A stretch of DNA of 64,000 bases, taken from Lutjanus erythropterus. Taxonomy: Eukaryota > Chordata > Actinopteri > Lutjaniformes > Lutjanidae. How positions within the stretch are numbered: position 1 is the first letter of the stretch; each line of letters begins with the position of its first letter. The position numbers and the translations under genes are program-made. Below the pieces are notes generated by a model. It did not search any database. It saw only the letters and a list, made by a program, of their open reading frames with translations, and was not told the DNA's origin. The stretch is from NCBI GenBank assembly GCA_020091685.1, contig CM034598.1:16101362-16165361 (forward strand), in the 5' to 3' direction. Shown here in pieces: positions 1 to 10,545 of the stretch.

Positions 1-85
1 GGCAAGATTTTCTACCGCCTAAAAACAGAGCCAAGAGGAGGAGCAGAGGTCTAGTTTTTTCTTAGACCACTTGTATTATATTGTG

Positions 86-381
86 CTTAAATTGACAATT
101 CACCCCAGAATCAAAAACATTTTTTCCCCTGGCCTGTAGTGCTATTTATCCATCTATATTGTGTCTGTGTGAGTTGAGTTTTGAAGATTTTGGCCATAGG
201 GATGTCTGCCGATGATACTCAGCTTGTGGTGCTCAAGGTGCCAAAGAAAAGAAGCTACTCTTTCTATTAGGAAAGAAACACTTACAAAAAGGTAACTAGG
301 TCATGATTTTTGGTACAAGATGCTGGTTTTCTCTCTGCAACATATGTATTTTTGATTTTTGGGGTGAACTGGCCCTTTAAA
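86..381. mobile_element. Short MITE with about 30-bp terminal inverted repeats
   Basis: The left end (86-120) has a CACCCCAGAATCAAAAACAT-type end. The right end (343-381) carries its inverse, with ATTTTTGATTTTTGGGGTGA followed by the arm ending in CCCTTTAA. The roughly 295-bp interior has no convincing frame. Ends reading 'gggtgaact..ccctttaa' belong to a very common family of non-autonomous DNA transposons in fish; that naming is from memory. Related ends are seen near 16488, 16759 and 39735. Confidence 0.65.
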
Positions 382-1206
382 GGTATTTGTGGAACTTCTG
401 CCCAATCAAGCTCAGCTTTAAGACCTGGCTTTGCAACTACATTTCCAGACAGAACCAGAAGTACAAAAGCACATTATTACATCAGCCCTTGTATAAAGAT
501 TAAAGGTTGTCTGTTTGTCTATTTAAAGTGGTCACTGCAACATCTGTGCTCGACACAGACAGTTCAGGAACAAGTTTGTGATTTTACAGAATTAGTTTAG
601 TTATGATTTTGACACTTTATAGAGGGATAGTCTACAACTCAAGTTCTACCTCCATGTTCAAATATCTCTGAGATTAAAACAAGCAGAATTTATGGTTTAT
701 TATCACTGCCAATATCAGCAACACGGGTACAGTATCCTGTAATATTTTAAAAGTACACTAACAATATAGTAATCCTACACTTGGATAACAGACACTAAAT
801 GTGTGTTCACCCTTTCATGACAAAGTAAAGTGGTGTTATACATATGTTGAACTATCGTATACATGCGACAGGAACACGTTTGTGAATGTAGGTTTGGATG
901 AGCCACATGGATCAGTTCAGACTGATGGAAAACACAAACAGCATTAGTATGTCCTGTAAGGATGGAGGTTTGGTTCCAGAAGAGAAGACAACATTTAAGT
1001 CCTTAAAAAAAATAAATGAGTAAAGTGCTACTTTTATGCAGTGTAAACACAGTTATGCTATGTAACCTCCTGCATTATTTATGCAATTATTTACTTAATC
1101 CTCTTAGTACCTTGTGGAACAATGTCACAAAAGGCTCACTGCATTGTTCTCCGTCCTTGGCAACATGTTGTGTGGTCAGCTCACAGTTCTGCACCGGGTC
1201 ATTTTA
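382..1206. other. Non-coding stretch, nothing recognised
   Basis: AT-rich unique-looking intronic sequence. A 66-codon frame at 1016-1216 is low-complexity and shows no domain; I treat it as chance. Confidence 0.5.
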
Positions 1207-1840
1207 TTTAAAGTAGTAAAAGCAAATATGTAATATATGTGCTGTACTAAATCATAAAATTACCACGATATGTCGGAGATTAAGGAAACATGCTAAACTG
1301 AAATACTGGCTTCTTCTACAACAATGTTATAGACAGCATTTGTTGAAATTTTCTGATTGTGTTTTAGCATATTCACTTTGAATGGAGCCAAAATTAACTC
1401 AAAATTGTGTTAAATGTTTGCCAAATGAGTTATTGTCTGTTAAAGGGTCATAAGATAACAATAATCTCTTAAAAGGAGGAGACTTATCAAATGTTTTAAG
1501 TGATTAATATGTTAACAGAGTCTGGAAAGTAGTTAAGTCAGCAGTCACTGAACTCCAACTTTAGAGTGTTCATTTTCGGAGCAGTCTGCTTTTGTTTTCA
1601 GGATAACATTAGCTGATTAACGTACAATGAAGAACTTGTTGTTGCTTGTTATTGTCAGAGTATAATGTTGCACTCATATTGCACTTGTGTAGGTTCAGTG
1701 TCCCTGCAGCCTGCAGGCAACCTGTCTAAGGTTTGAGTCTGGGGAGGAGGAGGAGGCGATGGGAAACAACTCTCCAATATTTTGAATTTGGACTACAGTA
1801 CCCTTTGAAATGCTCACTGTGTTACATATTTCTCCTTTAA
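1207..1840. mobile_element. MITE of the 'TTAAAGGAG' family, copy 1
   Basis: It starts with a degraded TTTAAAG end at 1207 and finishes with the inverse end TTTCTCCTTTAA at 1829-1840. The interior shares blocks in the same order with 14127-14644 and 35171-35740: GGAGATTAAGGAAACATGCT near 1275 (also 35230), and CACTGAACTCCAACT near 1546 (also 14376), then a block around 'gagcagt..gcttttgtttt'. Three divergent copies with the same ends and order imply a dispersed family rather than a local duplication. No transposase is present, so it is non-autonomous. Confidence 0.7.
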
Positions 1841-2713
1841 CATCATGTTTAGTTTCCCTGATAAAGAGCTGATACTTTATGATCAATACAGTAGTATCCC
1901 CCCCTAAGTACAGGCTGAAGAGCATTGTCCTGAAATTCTACCATCTTTTGTGGAGAACATTATCCACAAAACAAGTGCAGTTGCTAGTACCTGCATACAG
2001 TCAATAATCTCCAGCAGTTAGACAACGGGGTGGTTGCCATGTTGCCTGAGAGGCAAAACCCAAGATGGAAAAATAAAAATAAAAAAGTCTACAAATCACT
2101 CACTGCTGCCTGTAAAATTTAACTATTGTAAGTGTGCAGTAATAATTGAAGACTGGACAATCAGTAGACAGTGTTTAAATAGATTTTAGTGTGTACATCA
2201 AACTGACTGAAACTATAAAAGTCTGAATGAAAATTGTGTCCTGAGATTCAGTTCACCTGAACATACACAGTTGTGTTAATCTGTGACAGAGGGAAAGCAG
2301 AGCTTGTATCTAAGAGGAGCATTTGTAAAAGCATCCTGGATGTGGACTCAGAGACGCGAAAGCAAACATGCTGTTCTGCCTCGAGACTTTCTGAGTTTCA
2401 ACAAATGAAACGGAAGGAATAAAAAAGACTGGAAGAGATGCAGAGTGGCCGAGTTCATGAATTAACTGACCTTACTATGGTATGATGGAGCTCCAGGCGA
2501 TGAAATACAATACAAGCTATTACTAGTTCCACTGGGACACACACACACACACGGAGGACACGCCAACATTTACTGCGCTGTGCTTTATTCTAATCTGTGG
2601 CAAAGACAAGATTACTTACACATGCACCCCATTCAAACGTGGAAAAAGAACAGTAACGCTTCACAAAAGGGAAGAAGTCACACTGTGAGAGACAAGAGTA
2701 CAGATGTCTTTGA

Positions 2714-2744
<31 letters not shown>

Positions 2745-3439
2745 GGATGAATTTCCCCCTGAGCCAACAGGGGCTCAACACACACACAGGGCAAACATCA
2801 TTGGACTCAATCCCGGGAGAGTCGATATTGGGCTTGTCTGAGTACGGGACTTTATTTTTCTCTCTCTCACTCTTGTTTTCGCAGGCTGTGACCTCAATTC
2901 CATAGGGGTCATTTGCTTATCAAACGCAAGGACTGGAACTCGCAGGTCCTGAGTGTGTGTTCATTGAGACCAAGGAAATTCAATTAGGCAGCATCCCTAC
3001 TGTGTGTGAGGCTGGGATTCATCAGTGGATCTAGGAGGATTAGGGTTGGGTGACTCTACATCAGGGGATTGCGCCATTTCAAGGGAGAGAGTTCACAATG
3101 GTTGAGGAGAGACATCACAGATGAACGCTTTTAAGAATGCACTGTCTGCACATCCCGGCAACCGTCCAAAAGCGTGCTTTAAGTGTTTCATTTCCTCCCG
3201 CGGTTCTTCTTTGTACCGAATGGCATCGGTGTCATCACCGGCACCACAAGTGTCCAGTGCATCTTTTCAAGGAACCAACAATGTGCTCTTCCTCCTCAGA
3301 CCAATTACTTTACCTTTTCTGCATGAATGAGACCCTGACACCGAGCCAGAATGTCAAAACACAACTTTTTGGAGCTATGCAGCCTGTTGAAATCAGTCTA
3401 AAAATCAACGGTACATAACATGGCTGTTGCAATAAGCTT
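1841..3439. other. Non-coding stretch with two microsatellites
   Basis: Besides AC repeats at 2537-2552 and GT repeats at 2714-2740 I see no gene. Small frames at 2590-2905 are produced by the GT repeat, and frames at 3121-3418 overlap in two phases without any motif. A moderately GC-rich segment at about 3000-3330 might be unique functional DNA or an old repeat; I cannot tell. Confidence 0.45.
2714..2740. repeat. (GT)n microsatellite
   Basis: Thirteen or so uninterrupted GT units. It creates spurious small frames on both strands. Confidence 0.95.
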
Positions 3440-3915
3440 AATTTCAAAATACTGTGCTAATCACAAGCCATCGTCAGGGGATGGCAAGGATTTACAGAAG
3501 AATTAGTGGACAGAGCCAGTGTGATGCCACCCACTGGCTTGTGGATGACTGTTTTGACAGTTTTCGCCTCAGGTTTGGTGTTTGGCATCATGGTGGTCAC
3601 CAACTTATTTTTTTTTGCGCCCAGAGTATGGGCAGTACTGACAAGAGTGTGGAGCTGGTAGGTGACGCACTGGGTGGTGTTTGGCTTTAGCTTATCCATT
3701 CAGTGGGAAATAACGGCATCCTGCCTCGTTGTTATCTTTCTCGAATTAAACGCTGTATAGAAAAACACTTTAAATTAGAGACTGAATCCATAAACTCAAC
3801 AGGAAACATCACGTGAGAAGTAGGCCCATTTTGCCATAAGAATGCATACAATCGGGTATCTTTTTGCAGCCAGTGGAGTTGCTTGAAGCATTGCAAAAAA
3901 TGCAATATTCAACTT
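3440..3915. repeat. Degenerate interspersed repeat with open frames in three phases
   Basis: This segment contains phrases I recall from a widespread fish repeat: a block around 3802-3860 with AACATCACGTGAGAAGTAGG and one near 3870 reading GCAGCCAGTGGAGTTGC. Three frames are open here (3454-3690 and 3458-3658 on plus, 3457-3699 on minus). One plus frame reads like a short membrane segment (VLTVFASGLVFGIMVVTNLF) only because the DNA is T-rich. I regard it as repeat-derived and non-coding; family membership is from memory. Confidence 0.45.
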
Positions 3916-4249
3916 TTTGTCTTTTTTTAACCTTCTTGTTTTCTACTTCAGTGCATGTCAAATGAATGAATCAGTGCTTTGACAAGCTATATGAGGGCCA
4001 GTAACTGTTCAAGCTGAAGGATGGATCAATACCAACTGTCTCTGACACATTTTCAAACTTGAACACTGTAGGTGAAGGGTGTTTTACGTTGTTTACATGT
4101 TTATTTCATGGGTTAACTTATTAAACTTGGCATTAGCATGTTGGCTAATACGGCTGCTACCACAGGCTGGGAAGATGTTGTATTAATTTTGTAATACTGA
4201 GAGACAGTCATTAGAAACAACAAGAACAGTAAAAAAAACAGACAGCGTT

Positions 4250-4606
4250 TACTGACTTTTTCTGCAACAGCACTGTTTGTAGGCTGTTCATCAAAAAAAA
4301 AAAAGAACGAAAAGAAAGCAAAAATCTATTCGCTGTGTTTAGGACTTTTTTTCTTTTTGCCATTGTATCAAGAGGTACTAAGTATTGTTTTTTGTACTAG
4401 TATTGTATCGGAGTCTATATTTCCGGTATCATGATGCAAATCCACTGACAATGTTATATATAGCATTACAGCACCAAATTACTTCATAAATTAAGTAATA
4501 TGCAAAACAAAAAAGATACTAATCCTGCATACCACGCTGTTAAGTCAACTTAAAAAAACAAAACAAAACAAAACAAGGGAAATTCTGTCACCGCGACAAC
4601 CCTAGT
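4250..4606. mobile_element. Probable MITE remnant, right end only
   Basis: The segment ends at 4588-4606 with CACCGCGACAACCCTAG, the inverse of the CTAGGGTTGTCGCGGTG ends typical of hAT-like fish MITEs. It also contains the 'gtattgtatcgg..ccggtatcatgatg' phrase around 4400-4437. The matching left end is not clear. An (AAAAC)n run lies at about 4552-4576. Confidence 0.4.
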
Positions 4607-7585
4607 ACACAACAACCTGTACAGTATTTCCATAAATAATCCAAAGTTGACCCTAGGTCACAGAGCCAAGGGCGTAACTGCTTTATCATCGAGTCTCCAG
4701 ACTTTCATTACCATGTAAAGCAGTGCGGTGATGGGTGGCCCATGCTACCTGACGTGGAGGCCTGAGAATGGCAGGTGGCACCATAAGCGTCTGTCTTCAA
4801 ACAAGGATAACGTGGCCTTCTGAGTGAAGCATGGCTCTATTAAAAGCCTGAGAGATGGGAACAGGGGAGGGAGGAGGGAGGCAAACAGAAGAGTTCACAG
4901 GGAATACAGTAGTCAGGCCTCCCATTCAGGGATGCTTGTGAGGTTGCGACTCGAGTCAGTGGGACAGCGTTCTGGGTCAAGGCTCTGCCTCCGGTTATGA
5001 CCAGCTTTCCAAGAGCTTCTTTTGATTGAGCTGTCCATTTTCCACAATGAATGCATGCTGCAAGGCCCCCGCTGATGCTCTGAATGTCGTTACAGATTAT
5101 TCATGGCTGACAAACAGGCGAGCAGGTAGAGCTCCAATCAATCCGGCTAGGTTCAGTCCAATGCCACTCCAAGGAGACTCAGGTGGAGCCTCCACGGTGG
5201 AGTGAGAAGAGTAAATGGTGCAGGACAGAAGAAACAATGATGAAAGTCATGGACTAACACACTTGTCTTGAAAATTTCTAACTAAGTGACTGGAAGTGCA
5301 GTTTTCTTTCACCCTTTGAAGAGCCCACCCAGATATTTTTTTTTCAGTATTAACTTCTTCCAAATGATAAGATCAGGGTGCAAAATTAAAGTTCTTTGTC
5401 CACCAGCCAAAAGGTGAATTTTCACTTTTTTGCAGCCACTCAAGAGATTGTTTTTTTTTTGGCTGGTGAAAAACAAATCTACCAGCCATTTGCATATTTT
5501 ACCAGCACTTGACTGGTAGCTGAGGCTAAGTTTTTGCCCTAGGTATCACTAAATGGTACATGCATTTCTTAAATTTAGAATCTCTTCACTGCTTACAGTA
5601 CTGTGTAGGAGCATATAATTTACATATAACATAACTATGAAGCATTTTAATAGGATGAATAAATAAATGAATAAATAAAAAGTACAAGAAACTCATCAAC
5701 CCCTATGTCTTCAATGTCTTTCTATGTAATACACTGATTGTTGATTGGCAACAACATAATTGTTTGCCTGCTTTTATTCGTTTATACTATTAAAATGGCA
5801 ATTTGCATTTACTGCCAGTCACATTGAAGGGGATGCTTTCAGCCAAAAAGGTGTAGGGGCCAGATGGGCTGCTCTCATCTATCACATTTTATGGGCTTTG
5901 AAATTAAACAAAATTTTTTAAAAAGTGTTTTTTCTGCCATTAACTTCCTTGAGGAAGTCTTCCTGAAAAGGTGTGGTTCTGAAAACCTGGGAGATTTGGG
6001 GGCCTTATAAATGTCAACAAAGTGCTAGAGAAGGCTTAATTAGCTTAAGGTAAGAAGTACTTTTCACAAAAGATATAACAATTAAAAATTTACTCTAGCA
6101 AACAGTAGAGAAGTAAACAATTTACTCCTCAGATGTCAGATGTGCACAGCAGCATGTGACAAAATGGGATACAATTTTGAGTGACAACGTTTGAGCACAG
6201 TAGTAATAAAGAATAACGATCCACACACTTTGCATGCCTCAGAAGAGTGAGATCTTCACTCTGCAAGAAATTTCACTGCCATATTTATCACTGACACAAC
6301 ACCACGCTAAGTGTGCACAGGATTTCACAACAATGCACTGCGCAGTACACATAAATGATGCTCAAATTGTGTTTTTAGTTGCACAGGTGTTCACAGGTTT
6401 GCAACGTGATAATGAATTGATGCACAAAACTTTAGAATAGCTTTTTACCGTGCTTTTACCATACAACACATGTCACACGTTAAACTTAGGTTTCCGTTTA
6501 TACATTTCACATTCACATCTGGTCGCCAGCCGCCACAGAAAAGCCACTGCTGATCATATCAAATGGACATTAATTCAAAGCAATGGATTTTTCTATTTAC
6601 ACTGTCCCTCCATAATTAGTTAGCCTAACCTTTCCTTAATAGCGCACACACGCGCGCATGCACACACAGAAGCAGTGCTGTGATTTACCACAGTGCCCTT
6701 ACCAAAGTGCCCTGGTTGTAATTACTCTCCATCCAATATCCTGACCCTGATGATTGGCAAGAGCAGAATGTTCTATATGCCACAGTCTCGAGGCTGGGAG
6801 TGACTGGGACCTGTTCCTTTATCTCCCACACACACCTTGTCCTACCTCAGATGAGAACACGTCGGAGGTGAAGGCCCTGAGCACTTTGCTTCTGCTTCCA
6901 TTACATTCTGCAGAGTGGGAGGATCTGATAGAACGTTACCCACATGAAAGCCCTGATAATTTGCTCAGGCTAACATGTTTCTCTCCCCCTTGTCTGACAT
7001 GGCCTTGGGCGCTGAAGTAAATAAGGAAAACTGCTTCAGGTAAGTCAGCCTGGCTCCCATCTGGTTGCCGAGTGCTCTGTGCCATACAAATTGCATTAGG
7101 GTTTTCCCCTCCCTACTCACGATCGGATGGTGCCTCTTGGGCCTTTGACCGGCAGTGTTGTCTGAGTTAGGAGGCAGAGGTTTTTTGGTAATCCAATGAA
7201 GGTGTGTGGGCGAATGTAAATATTCAGCACAACAACAAACAGCATTCAGTAAACAGCCTGGGGGAACACAGAGGCTACGAAAGTCTTTCTACAAAAGTCA
7301 ACTATTTCTTTCCTACATTTTCCAAGTACTTTGACACACTGAAATTCACATTTGTCCTTAAAATAACAAAAAATATGTGGATAATGACTCATATTGTAAC
7401 TAAATGAACATAATGTTTGTATAAGTATGAATGCTTTTATTAGGACTAATTAGCTCTCCCGTCAGCATGCTTTATAGAGCACTATAAATGGAATCTATAT
7501 CATACAATATGGTATTACATAAACAAATGGCCAATCTACAAGTGCATTTCTCATTCCATTTGTGACTGATTTAATTAATAGCATG
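4607..7585. other. Non-coding stretch; one possible repeat, some conserved-looking DNA
   Basis: At 5385-5540 a self-similar region repeats 'accagcca' and 'ggctggt' in both orientations, probably an old foldback repeat. Segments at about 4960-5230 and 6700-7200 are balanced in composition and free of repeat phrases, and could be regulatory, but nothing proves it. A mixed CA/CG run lies at 6644-6668. The 88-codon frame at 6754-7020 shows no motif. Confidence 0.4.
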
Positions 7586-7995
7586 CTCATTGGAGCCCAA
7601 CTGATTCATCAGTCAATCAATGTCTTTTGCCCAATATTGCTCTCTCTCACATATATCAGTTTATATCAGCATATATGTTATTTGATATGTGCTTTTATGA
7701 AAACTTTATTTTGAACACAACATAATGCAGGTTGTGTTTCTTTGTTAGACTCACAGGCAGCTTTCTGAGTATATTTGATCCCTTTTCTTCATTCAGATTT
7801 AATATATACATATATTTTACATTATTTGTGCTTTTTATTTATAATTATTTATAATTATTAAAACTACCAGTGAAAATTTACTGTTTCAGTGCCCTGATAT
7901 AATGCTAGATAATAAATATATCAATGTTGGATTTTTTTTTTTTTTACTCCCTACTTTGGTATTGGCCACAAAAATCCACTGATCGATCAGATTCT
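7586..7995. mobile_element. hAT-like fish repeat ('atatatcagtttatatcagcat' family)
   Basis: It contains TATATCAGTTTATATCAGC near 7656 followed by 'tttgatatgtgcttttatgaaaac', the block 'tatttgatcccttttctt..attcag' near 7771, and 'ggtattggccacaaaaa.ccactgatcgatc' at the right end. The same blocks recur around 44600-44740, and similar ones at 60820-61260. These are the signatures of a very common degenerate fish DNA transposon; the superfamily name is from memory. Confidence 0.6.
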
Positions 7996-8554
7996 GAACT
8001 GGTTTAATTAATAAACCGTTCATGAGGTGTCATTCTAAACACATCGTCTTAGTAGGAAAAATCCTCGGTCATGATCAGGTGACAATATTTGGATTTCTTG
8101 CACCAGAAATACTTAACTGAAACAATGACTAATTCATACAAAATGCAAAATACAAGACATTCTAACAGAATTTGAGAATATTTTAGCAAGTACCTTTCAT
8201 TAACACATCAAACTCAAGTTCTTGTGCTTGCCAAAAATTCACATAGCTTAGCACTTAAGCAATTCTGTGCAGCCTTCTCATATTACCAGTAATGGGGGAA
8301 GAAAGGCCAATAACCAAGGCTGATGAAAAAAGTTCACTTTTTTTTTCTGACTTGTTTACAGAATTTTAGCAAGTAGCACGTTAGCTAAGAACAAGTAAAT
8401 ACAAAAGTACTTTAGTACTTTTTGCATTTTCAGTCTTATAGTTTCTTTAGCTGTTGTGCGGTCAGTGTCAAATGCTGTCATGTTATGTGACTGTTTAGCA
8501 GTGTGTCAAACATTTCTCATACCTTTGTGATGTTTTTATGTGAACCAATGAACT

Positions 8555-8692
8555 GCGCCCAAGACACATTTAATGTGAGCTTGACACCCTGACATAGAGA
8601 GTGACAGGAAAGGCTCGGAGCTGGATTTGAACCCGGCCCATTGTGGTAAGGTTGTGGTACGTGTTCCACCCGATGATCTACTGGGGGACCCC
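8555..8692 (-). repeat. tRNA-derived SINE-like segment or dead tRNA copy
   Basis: Read on the minus strand, 8692-8610 starts GGGGTCCCCCAGTAGATC and contains a near-perfect RNA polymerase III B box, GGGTTCAAATCC (8622-8633 complement). The spacing of about 60 nt from the start is that of a tRNA head. The would-be acceptor stem does not pair (GGGGTCC against GGCTCGG), so it is not a working tRNA. The tail (TTTCCTGTCACTCTCTATGT..) resembles fish tRNA-derived SINE bodies. No A-tail or target duplication was resolved. Confidence 0.55.
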
Positions 8693-9084
8693 GTGGACTG
8701 TGTTGTTGGGTCCAGAATCAACTACAATGCGACGCATGAGGGGATGAAGTGCTGCAGACTGAACACGGATTGAGCCTTTAAATATTAATTTCTTTGTTCA
8801 ATGTGACTGTATTCATTATTAATACAGTGGATGCAAGACAGAGAATTGTGGACTTTATAAATAACCTGATGTGGACAATTGAGGACGTAGAGGTACAGTG
8901 TGCACCCCTGAGCTTGATATGAGAGGTACCAGGTGTTGGGATGTTGGTGTAATAAGTAATATAACACAAATGCAGTCAAGGTTATAAACTGAGAACCAGA
9001 CATTACTAATAATATAAAAGTCTGATTATAAAACATAAACATATGATGTTGCATATTGCATTTTACTTTACCTATTTAATCTGA

Positions 9085-9245
9085 CAGTTATTTTCTTGAT
9101 TAATTAATCAAGTTTACAAAATGTCAGAAAATGTCAGTCACAGTTTCCCAGAGCTCCAGATGACAAATTTAGCAGACAAAGAAAAGCAGCACATTTGAGA
9201 AGCTATAACCAATGAATATTTGGCATTTTCCATTAAGTGACTCCA
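9085..9245. mobile_element. Fragment of the 'gattaatcaa / gcagctct' hAT-like MITE
   Basis: It shows the family's ordered blocks: 'cttgattaattaatcaa', 'aaaatgtcagaaaatgtcag', 'cacagtttcccagagc', 'agacaaagaaaagcag', 'acatttgagaagctataacc' and 'atatttggcattttcc'. Better copies lie at 35929-36146, 38994-39751 and 41757-42030. The outer ends are missing here. Confidence 0.65.
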
Positions 9246-9993
9246 TTGAATTTAAAACACAGACTACCTTAGAGGGGAGTGGACTGTAATAGAATGAAAA
9301 CGCTCAGTTGACACCAACATCATGGCAAAACCAGTTTCCTAAATGCAGCTTTTTATTCTGTTGTCAAACATGCACTTTGAATTTCCCGGTGATTGGGTGC
9401 TGAAAAGAAAGTAACTGCCTTTTGACTACTTTTTAAATACACGTTGCTTTGAGATCACTTGAAAGACAGAAGAAAGAAAAAAACAACAAAATTCTTCAGA
9501 AAAACAAACCCTTAGACTGGAACAACGTGAATGACTGAATTATTAACTTGAATTGCATAAAATCCTCAAGATTGCGTCCTGATGACTCCCAGACCAGGAC
9601 TGCTGCTCTTGTTGTCAGCACGCCTCATCGAGCGCCCGCTCCGATGAAAAGGTTTCCTCAAACATGCGCCGCCAAATCGCCTCTGCATTTTCATTCTTGT
9701 GTGTTTGCGGTCTACGTGTTTGACCACACGACACTGAATGCAGAAGTGTTATATGTGGGCAGGAGCGTGTTGATAATTGACTTGGGTTTTTATTCCCTTG
9801 AAACACGAGGCGGAACACATTTGCCTGCTTGTTTTTCACTCTGTCACCCACCTGACCCAAAGTCCAGCAGGCTGCACATACACAGTCCGTCCACCGTATG
9901 CTTACTTGAGACTGTCGGAAATTCTGAATGTACAATTTAGACTATACAGGGTTAGATACCTGATATAAAAACAGCACTCCAGCTGCAACTCAC

Positions 9994-10545
9994 GGTCACA
10001 CTCTATTTTACAATCCACTAAGAAGACGTAACAAGCTGTACTTTGAATCAGATTAGACAAAGACTAGATATATGTTTTTTATTTGACAGTATTAGACCTT
10101 TATTAGACTTTCTTAGAGAGTAATTTGGGACACATTACAACTGCGCTGCATTGTAAACTAAAGTGAAATCACATATCTGCCACTTCCCACTTTAAAAACA
10201 ATACATGAACCAGATCTGCCAAGCAAAGGGCAGAATTATAGAGGCAGAGGAAGAATAACTGTATTGGACCAAGCAAAGAAGGTGTGTCTCAAGTAGAAGA
10301 TATGTGATTTCACTTTAGTTTACAGTACAGTTCTTTTGTAATGTGTCCCTATTCACCCTGTCATAAAATCTAATGAGGGTCTAACAGTGAAAAATAATAC
10401 ACTTTAGTTTACAGTGCAGCTTTATTATAGTGTGTCTCTAATTACCCTCTAATAAGTGTATAATAAAGAACATATTTTTAGTTTTTGTCTAGTGTAATGT
10501 ATGGCTTGTTCTGTCTTACCAGTGTACTGTAAAATAAAGTGTGAC
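9994..10545. mobile_element. Hairpin (foldback) MITE with 20-bp terminal inverted repeats
   Basis: The ends are near-perfect inverted repeats: GTCACACTCTATTTTACAAT at 9995 against GTCACACTTTATTTTACAGT (complement of 10526-10545). Inside, the block at about 10129-10182 (..TGTAAACTAAAGTGAAATCA..) is repeated in inverted orientation at about 10298-10349, and part of it again at 10396-10500, so most of the element can fold on itself. The flanks show a possible imperfect duplication (AACTCAC left, AATTCAC right). It has no coding capacity. Confidence 0.75.

Noticed and set aside
3454-3699. Overlapping frames in three phases, one with a membrane-like run
   Set aside because: Neighbouring phrases match a common fish repeat as I recall it, and the hydrophobic run follows from T-rich DNA. 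No start context, splice sites or family resemblance.
8610-8692. Functional tRNA gene on the minus strand
   Set aside because: The acceptor stem ends do not pair and the anticodon arm is not clear; better explained as a SINE head.
9548-9940. 130-codon plus frame with a 106-codon minus frame opposite
   Set aside because: No recognisable domain in either; the segment is CpG-richer than its surroundings, which lowers stop frequency. It may be unique non-coding DNA.
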